NCBI RefSeq assembly: GCF_002307355.1
Contig: NZ_CP017481.1
Coordinates: forward strand, 1,798,001 to 1,862,000
Length of the DNA stretch: 64,000 nt
Direction: 5' to 3'
From: Pectobacterium polaris
Lineage (GTDB): Bacteria; Pseudomonadota; Gammaproteobacteria; Enterobacterales; Enterobacteriaceae
Shown: positions 58,351 through 64,000 of the stretch, piece by piece
Numbering within the stretch: position 1 is the stretch's first letter
How the letters are laid out: every line of letters begins with the position of its first letter
The notes under the pieces: generated by a model
What the model was told of the DNA's origin: nothing
Database searches by the model: none
Seen by the model: only the letters and a program-made list of their open reading frames with translations
Made by a program: the position numbers and the translations under genes

Positions 58351-61300
58351 ATTTTCACGTGCAATGAGCGTGAGTAAATCCCCGAGATTGCCTCAGCGAC
58401 AGGTATTTTGCTATTTTTCTTCTCTTCTAACTGTTTGTTCCAACGGGCAGCCATACCGACATCGCCCCATTGTCCCCAATTTATTGATACTGAACGGCCA
58501 CGACGATGCTGGTTGCGATAATGCGCAAAGGAATCCATAAACGCGTTACCCGAGCAGTAATCGATACGGGCTTCATCACCCACAATTGCGGTAATGGAAG
58601 AGAACAGAATAAAGAAGTCAGGCTGCTTGTCCCGCAGCAGCTCATCCAGAATGAGCGAACCTGCGACTTTAGGATCGAGCACGTTGGCGCAATCGGTGTC
58701 ACTCTTCAAAGGAATGATGCCGCCGCCTGGTACACCTGCAGTATGGAACACCCCATCGATCTGTGGGAATGTGGATAGCATGTCGCGCATTCCCTGATAG
58801 TCACAAACATCCACCTGTGCTAAATGCACTGCGTTGCCATGTGCTTCCAGACGTAAAATGCTTGCCAGTTTTTCACTGGTAGGATCGTCAACCGGATGCT
58901 GTTGGATCCAATGGTGCCATGCTTCACGCGGCGGTAGAGCGGAACGATACGTCAGAATTATCGTTGCATTACTTGTCTCACTCAGATGATTGGCGACCAG
59001 TATTCCCAGACCGCCAAGGCCACCGGTAATGAGGTAAACGCCGTCATGTTTTATCTCAGCAGGATCGCCTATCGTGTCCTCTTCCAAATGCACGGCTTGA
59101 TAACTTTCTTCCCAGCGCTGGTTGCCGCGGTAAGCCACCAGATTGCCGTGTGTTGCGATATGGCTTTCTGCAATCAGACTGTGGGCAAACTCATCAAGCT
59201 GTTCGGCGTTTTGTTTAAGATCGATATCCACCAGGTGGCATTGCACTTCAGGATACTCGTGATAGAACACGCGTGACGGCCCGACCAGTAACGCATTCTC
59301 TGGTGAAGCGATGCGCTCCCCCATCACGCTGAACGTGTTGCTGGTGGCGAAGGTCACATGCAGATCGTCCAGCAAATTCTCGTTCACCAGCGCCTGCTGG
59401 AGATAGAGGGCAGGGTAGAACGTGTTCAGCGGTGAGGAGAGATAAGTGTGCTCAAGCGGCTGGACCTGTTCCGCCGCCGTCAGGTTCCATAAATACAGGA
59501 TACGTGATGGGCGTAGCCCTTGTTCTGTCAGGCTTTTCAGTAGCCGGACATAGTCGGCACGCGAGGATGCATCGAGGGTGTAGCGGCCTTCGGAAAGCGC
59601 TTCCTGATACTGCGTTCCCGGGCTGACGAAAAAGACCTTATGCCCGTCCTTTTCCAGCAGCTGCTTCGCACGTTCGGCGATACCCAGCGTATCCGTCAGG
59701 AGCAGCCAGCAGGTGTTCTCAGCGTCAACGCGTTTGCCCGCCATGTATTTCGCCGGAATGGTTTTCTTCCAGGTCGGCATATAGAACCAATCGCCGATAT
59801 CCGCCTGTTTCCGCTTTTTAGCCTTAACGGATTGCTCACTCTGCATGTCATTACTGGCTGACGACAGGGCTGGCAGGGCGAAGCGTTTACGCTCGAAAGG
59901 GTAGCCCGGCAGCGGGATGCGGCGACGGTGCTGTTCTGGATGATGCTGATGCCAGGGAACGTTTACGCCGCTGGCCCAAAGCGCACCAAGCGTCGACAGG
60001 AGATGTTCGCCGGATAAGGCCACGTCTTTCGCCGTTGGCAAGGAGGCATAAATCAACGCGCCGTCTTCTGCGCTGAAATGCTGCTTGGCGGACGATTCCA
60101 GCGAGCGCCCCGGTCCGACTTCAAGGAACACGAAATCGTGATGTTCTTCAGCCATCAGCGTTTTGAAAGCATGAGAGAACAGTACCGGGTTGCGTACGTG
60201 ACGCACCCAGTAGTCGCTGTTCTTCGCCAGCGCTTCCGTCACCCATTCGCCGTTAACGGTAGACACAAATGGGATCTGTGGCGCGTGCAACGTGATGCTA
60301 TCAATGACCTTTTTGAAGGCAGGCAGCATGGGTTCCATCATGTGTGAGTGGAAAGCATGCGAGGTATCCAGATGTTTGCAGAAAATATTGCTGTCTTCCA
60401 ACTGCTGCTGGAAACGCGTGACATCGTTTGAAGCACCAGCGATGACGCATAATCCAGGGTAGTTAACTGCCGCAATTTCCAGCTTGCTGCCGTGAAGTTT
60501 GGCCTTCAGACTTTCTTCATCGAGCAGGACGGCAAGCATATCTCCCGCGGGTAATGCCTGTACCATCTTGCCCCGCATCGCGACGGCTTTCAGTGCATCT
60601 TCCAGTGAGAACACGCCGGACAGGCAGGCTGCTACGTATTCCCCCACGCTGTGACCGATCATGACATCCGGCTGAATGCCCCACGACATCCACAGTTTTG
60701 CCAGACTGTACTCCACCACGAACAGGGACGGCTGGGTAAACTGGGTTTCATTGATGCGGGACTCGGCGATATCGTCGCTGTCCTGAAAGATAATCGACGT
60801 CAGATTGACGTCCAGAATTGGCTCCAGATAGTCACAGCATTGGTCCATGCTCGCGCGGAAAACATCGTAGGTGTCGTACAGTTCTCGCGCCATATTGACG
60901 TATTGGTTGCCCTGTCCGGGGAACATAAACACGACGGATTTTTGATTTTTTCCTTGCTGCGTCACCACCAGTGAAGGCTGATCCAGCTTGGCCAGCAGGG
61001 AATCGCGATCCTTCCCGATAATAGCCGTGCTGTGAGAGAATTTTTGTCTCCCAACCTGCAAGGTGTAGGCGATATCTGCCAGATTGGCATCGTCATGCGC
61101 GCTGAGATACTCACGCAGGCGATGTTTCATGTCTTCCAGCGCCGTGCGGCTTTTCGCGGAGAAAGGCAAAACCAGCAGACTGTCGTCATGAGCATCGCCC
61201 GCTTTTAGCGACGGTGCCGCTTCCAGAATGATGCAGGCATTGGTTCCGCCGACGCCAAAAGAGTTCACCAGCGCGCGATGCGGTGTTTCCGACGGTTCCA

Positions 61301-62522
61301 ACTCACTGAGTTCGGTGTTCATGATGAACGGGCTGGTTTCAAACTCAATGTTAGGGTTTGGCGATTCGAAATGAAGCGAGGCTGGCAGTTTGCCGGTTTC
61401 CAGCGCCAGTGAGGCTTTGATGAGGCTAGCCATGCCTGACGCCGCGTCCGTATGGCCAATGTTGGTTTTCACCGATCCCAGACGGCAATACTGCGTTTTA
61501 TCCGTGTATTCCTGAAACGTCTGTGTGAGTGAGGTGAATTCAATAGGATCGCCCAGCGCCGTTGCGGTGCCGTGAGCTTCAACAAAGTTGATGGTAGCGG
61601 GATCAAGCTGCGCATTGGCGATCGCCTGTTTGGCAACGGCGATTTGCCCGTTGATGCTCGGTGCGGTAAAACCGGCTTTCAGGTTACCATCGTTATTCAC
61701 TGCGCCGCCTTTCAGCACGGCGTAAATATGGTCGCCGTCGCGTACGGCGTCATTCAGACGTTTCAATAACACCACGCCAGCACCACGACTGAACACCGTA
61801 CCGTTGGCCCGGGAGTCGAAGGCATAGCAGCGGCCATCGGCGGATTCCATGCCGCCTTGCATATAGGAGTAACCTCGGCGCTCTGGCGTATCCACGGAAA
61901 CGCCGCCCGCGACGATCAGATCGCTTTCCCCATTCAGCAGGCTGTTCATGCCCATCACGACGGCGACCATCGCAGTTGAACAGGCGGTCTGTACGTTAAC
62001 GCTCGGCCCTTTGAGGTTAAGCTTGTAAGACACTCGGGTTGTTACGTAGTCTTTATCATTGTTGGTGACGACTGATGCACCGCTGGCGTACTTCTGCACT
62101 TCAGGATGGGCATTCGCTTTACTCAAATGCCAGGCGGTTCCCGTTCCGCCGAATATGCCGACTTTCCCAGAGTAGGTAGCAGGGACGTAGCCGGCATCTT
62201 CAAACGCGTGCCAGCAACATTCCAAAAAGACACGATGCTGTGGATCCATAATTTCGGCATCGCGGGGCGTAATATCAAAAAAATTAGCGTCAAAGTGCTG
62301 TGCGTTACCCAGAATGCCCCGGCGGCGAATATAGTTGGGCGAGGCGATCATTTCTTCTTCAATGCCTGACTCCCTCAGTTCTTCTTCACTGAATGTGCTG
62401 ATCGTCTCCACGCCGTCTAACAAGTTTTGCCAAAATATCGTGGTATCTTCTGCGCCGGGAAATCGAGCCGACATTCCTACAATGGCAATATCCTTATCGC
62501 GGAACTGTTCTTGCTGTTTCAT
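58317..62522 (-). CDS. Type I polyketide synthase KS-AT-KR
   Basis: 1401 aa. The ketosynthase (10-435) has C181 (QTACSTAM), H317 (EAHGTAT) and H357 (NIGHTDA). The acyltransferase (535-830) has GHSVGEY with S625, and HAFH at 722-725, the signature of malonyl-CoA specificity. A structural region is followed by a ketoreductase near 1160-1340 (GVYLITGGLGGLGILV; the Ser/Tyr region is ILFSSITAIVGDEARIDYCSGNA in outline). There is no DH, ER or carrier in this frame. The last 20 or so residues after PVAEAIS look frame-shifted. GAGGT stands before the ATG. Confidence 0.93.
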   Translation of the reverse strand: MKQQEQFRDKDIAIVGMSARFPGAEDTTIFWQNLLDGVETISTFSEEELRESGIEEEMIASPNYIRRRGILGNAQHFDANFFDITPRDAEIMDPQHRVFLECCWHAFEDAGYVPATYSGKVGIFGGTGTAWHLSKANAHPEVQKYASGASVVTNNDKDYVTTRVSYKLNLKGPSVNVQTACSTAMVAVVMGMNSLLNGESDLIVAGGVSVDTPERRGYSYMQGGMESADGRCYAFDSRANGTVFSRGAGVVLLKRLNDAVRDGDHIYAVLKGGAVNNDGNLKAGFTAPSINGQIAVAKQAIANAQLDPATINFVEAHGTATALGDPIEFTSLTQTFQEYTDKTQYCRLGSVKTNIGHTDAASGMASLIKASLALETGKLPASLHFESPNPNIEFETSPFIMNTELSELEPSETPHRALVNSFGVGGTNACIILEAAPSLKAGDAHDDSLLVLPFSAKSRTALEDMKHRLREYLSAHDDANLADIAYTLQVGRQKFSHSTAIIGKDRDSLLAKLDQPSLVVTQQGKNQKSVVFMFPGQGNQYVNMARELYDTYDVFRASMDQCCDYLEPILDVNLTSIIFQDSDDIAESRINETQFTQPSLFVVEYSLAKLWMSWGIQPDVMIGHSVGEYVAACLSGVFSLEDALKAVAMRGKMVQALPAGDMLAVLLDEESLKAKLHGSKLEIAAVNYPGLCVIAGASNDVTRFQQQLEDSNIFCKHLDTSHAFHSHMMEPMLPAFKKVIDSITLHAPQIPFVSTVNGEWVTEALAKNSDYWVRHVRNPVLFSHAFKTLMAEEHHDFVFLEVGPGRSLESSAKQHFSAEDGALIYASLPTAKDVALSGEHLLSTLGALWASGVNVPWHQHHPEQHRRRIPLPGYPFERKRFALPALSSASNDMQSEQSVKAKKRKQADIGDWFYMPTWKKTIPAKYMAGKRVDAENTCWLLLTDTLGIAERAKQLLEKDGHKVFFVSPGTQYQEALSEGRYTLDASSRADYVRLLKSLTEQGLRPSRILYLWNLTAAEQVQPLEHTYLSSPLNTFYPALYLQQALVNENLLDDLHVTFATSNTFSVMGERIASPENALLVGPSRVFYHEYPEVQCHLVDIDLKQNAEQLDEFAHSLIAESHIATHGNLVAYRGNQRWEESYQAVHLEEDTIGDPAEIKHDGVYLITGGLGGLGILVANHLSETSNATIILTYRSALPPREAWHHWIQQHPVDDPTSEKLASILRLEAHGNAVHLAQVDVCDYQGMRDMLSTFPQIDGVFHTAGVPGGGIIPLKSDTDCANVLDPKVAGSLILDELLRDKQPDFFILFSSITAIVGDEARIDYCSGNAFMDSFAHYRNQHRRGRSVSINWGQWGDVGMAARWNKQLEEKKNSKIPVAEAISGIYSRSLHVKICRKAIRSISP

Positions 62523-62575
62523 TTAATTACCTCACCATGAATATATTCGCCTTCTGTCACGATAAAGATCATGAA

Positions 62576-62609
62576 CCTTCCTTCTCTGAATAAAATCCAG
62601 AGAAGGAAG
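62576..62609 (-). other. Hairpin before the PKS gene
   Basis: CTTCCTTCTCTG and CAGAGAAGGAAG form a 12-bp stem in the mRNA 54 nt before the PKS start. It has no T-run and may protect or attenuate the transcript between the small upstream genes and the PKS. Confidence 0.5.
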
Positions 62610-62658
62610 ACGACGCTTTACGCCGTGAATATAGAAGGGACAACTAAATTAACGTGAT

Positions 62659-62925
62659 TTATTTTTTGATAGCTGCAAGCTCTGCTCTTACCTGCTTAAT
62701 GATATCTTGCACGTAAAGTGCAGAGGGGTGTTGATATAACGCTTTGATGTATGCAGGCATGGTTGGTGCCGGTTTTTTACTCCACTTCGGGTGTGGCAGG
62801 AGCGCTCGACCAACGCCATGGTAGTGAGTTGGTTTGGATGAGGCTTTATGGCTTTCTACAATATGAATAGCAGCAGCCACTTTTGATTTTGTTGCATAAA
62901 TAGCACTTAATTGATTTGCAGACAT
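62659..62925 (-). CDS. 88-aa basic protein in the NRPS/PKS cluster, unknown function
   Basis: 88 aa, rich in Lys, Ala, His and Pro. A helical start (ANQLSAIYATKSKVAAAIHIV), a middle with HYHGVGRALLPHPKWSKKP and a C-terminal helix (YVQDIIKQVRAELAAIKK) are visible. It has no carrier serine motif, signal peptide or membrane segment. AGGTGG precedes the ATG. It lies between the free carrier gene and the PKS in the same operon. I do not recognise the family. Confidence 0.68.
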   Translation of the reverse strand: MSANQLSAIYATKSKVAAAIHIVESHKASSKPTHYHGVGRALLPHPKWSKKPAPTMPAYIKALYQHPSALYVQDIIKQVRAELAAIKK

Positions 62926-63023
62926 GGTATTACCACCTATTATCAGTGAAATAAGGATGATGAAACATATTGCCCATTGTTGGGCGGTTATTCCCCTGGA
63001 GTATAAATACGCTTTTGGCGTAA

Positions 63024-63296
63024 TTACTTCTTGCTGCTTAATTTCCCAGCGTGTATTTCGCTAATACGCTTGCTTAGCATCTGTACCGTTGGGTATTGGA
63101 ATAAATCAACAATAGAGATAGGTGACTCCATTTTGTTTTTTATTTCGCGATAAACCTTGGACATCAGCAGGGAATTTCCCCCTGCATCGAAAAAGTTCTC
63201 TTGAATGGAGACCTTCGGATTATTGAGTACGGTCCGCCAGATAGAAATAATATTTTTCTCTATCTCGGAAGGTAATATTGCTTTGTCGTTTGACAT
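63024..63296 (-). CDS. Free-standing peptidyl/acyl carrier protein
   Basis: 90 aa, a single carrier domain with the phosphopantetheine serine in FDAGGNSLLMSKVY and the usual VDLFQYPTVQMLSKRI end. It begins 10 nt after the adenylation gene stop, so that enzyme most likely loads it. Such A + T pairs often prime a starter unit. Confidence 0.93.
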   Translation of the reverse strand: MSNDKAILPSEIEKNIISIWRTVLNNPKVSIQENFFDAGGNSLLMSKVYREIKNKMESPISIVDLFQYPTVQMLSKRISEIHAGKLSSKK

Positions 63297-63306
63297 TTTT
63301 TCACCA

Positions 63307-64000
63307 TTAGTTATTTACGCAGGAACACAGCTTGGATTTATCAATTTTTCCATTGGGGTGCGTTGGCATTTTTTCCAACGCAACGAAATGCGAGGGCACC
63401 ATGAAAAAAGGCAGCGTCTTGGCAAGGTGCGCTTTTATCTCCTGAATATCGATGTGCTTTTGATGCCGTAATACATAAAATGCTGAGAGTGATGGCGCCG
63501 CGTTTTCCGAGCGCCTTTCGAGAATAACGGCAGCATGGTTAATTTGCGGCAGCGCCTGTAGGTGCGTTTCTATTTCCGCCAGCTCAATACGGTGTCCGCG
63601 CAATTTAACCTGACTGTCTATTCGGCCAATGAATTCCAGCACGCCATCGATGCGTTGCTTAACCCAGTCGCCGGTTTTATACATTTTCTGCCTGGTCTGA
63701 TGGCTAAACGGGTCATCCACAAATCGCTCATGCGTCAGCTTTTCCGCATGCAGATAGCCTTTTGCCAGAATATCCCCCGCCAGATAAAGTTCACCGCTTT
63801 CCCCAATGCGACAGGCTGTTGCGCTTCATCTAATACATAAGCGGCAGCATGAGGGATGGGCTTGCCAATCGGGGCAATTTTTTCTTCTGCTCCCGGCTGG
63901 CAGAGCCAATGACAGGCAAATATTGTTGCCTCGGTCGGGCCGTAGAGATTGTGGATCTTTCCCGGATATTGCAGGGAAAGATCGTTGACCAGCGTTTGAT
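63307..64000 (-). pseudogene. Discrete adenylation-domain enzyme, frameshifted, 5' end beyond window
   Basis: From 63998 leftwards the frame reads an A-domain core (NLYGPTEATIFACHW, APIGKPIPHAAAYVLD) up to ALG. It then loses the family sequence at a four-G tract (63801-63804) and stops at 63735. The next frame continues the family exactly: GESGELYLAGDILAKGY, then YKTGDWVKQ, GRIDSQVKLRGHRIELAEIE and PNGKIDKSKL, ending at 63307. One missing G explains the break. It is either a disabled gene, a phase-variable one or a sequencing error. An ATG at 63720 could at best give a C-terminal fragment. Confidence 0.82.

Overview
The window looks like chromosome from an enterobacterium of the soft-rot group, most probably Pectobacterium or a close relative. 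The core genes (sstT, alx, ygjR, rlmG, fadH, spy, mug, rpoD-dnaG-rpsU, tsaD, argR, mdh, sfsB, ispB, rplU-rpmA-yhbE-obgE, dacB, greA, yhbY, rlmE-ftsH-folP-glmM-secG-leuU) are close to the E. coli versions in sequence and often in order. The genus is an inference; nothing in the window names the strain.

Layout. (1) 1-3.4 kb is the end of an accessory island. It carries a CBASS anti-phage pair read leftwards: an HNH-SAVED effector (Cap5 type) and a CD-NTase that runs off the left edge. A 29-nt relic identical to the 3' half of tRNA-Phe lies just before sstT. (2) 3.4-13.9 kb is mostly core: sstT, alx with its yybP-ykoY manganese/pH riboswitch, ygjR, rlmG, fadH and spy, plus a MASE1-like diguanylate cyclase and a DUF305 protein. 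(3) 14.0-24.3 kb is a carbohydrate locus: a BglF-type PTS EIIBCA, three exported sulfatases, one radical-SAM sulfatase maturase, and a convergent GH1 6-phospho-beta-glucosidase. Both ends of the locus carry a BglG-type RAT antiterminator overlapping a terminator. CRP sites lie at three points. The parts together suggest use of a sulfated beta-glucoside. (4) 24.3-28.4 kb holds a DJ-1/PfpI protein with a divergent LysR regulator and an AT-rich islet (PIN-domain protein and small membrane protein) beside the tRNA-Ile2 gene. (5) 28.8-51.1 kb is core housekeeping, interrupted by a Ner-like gene (sfsB) divergent from two Mu transposase/repressor-like DNA-binding paralogues. (6) 51.1-64.0 kb, directly after tRNA-Leu(GAG), is a hybrid NRPS/PKS cluster transcribed leftwards. 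From right to left it has a discrete adenylation domain (frameshifted), a free carrier protein, an 88-aa protein, KS-AT-KR, DH-carrier, C-A-T-TE, a small membrane protein and a medium-chain reductase. The cluster continues past the right edge.

The points most worth a second look are the sulfatase/PTS locus with its shared antitermination signal, the NRPS/PKS cluster with two frame breaks that both fall on four-G tracts, the CBASS pair with a long N-terminal extension on the effector, and the Mu-like regulatory switch next to ispB. No product, substrate or taxon was confirmed by database search.
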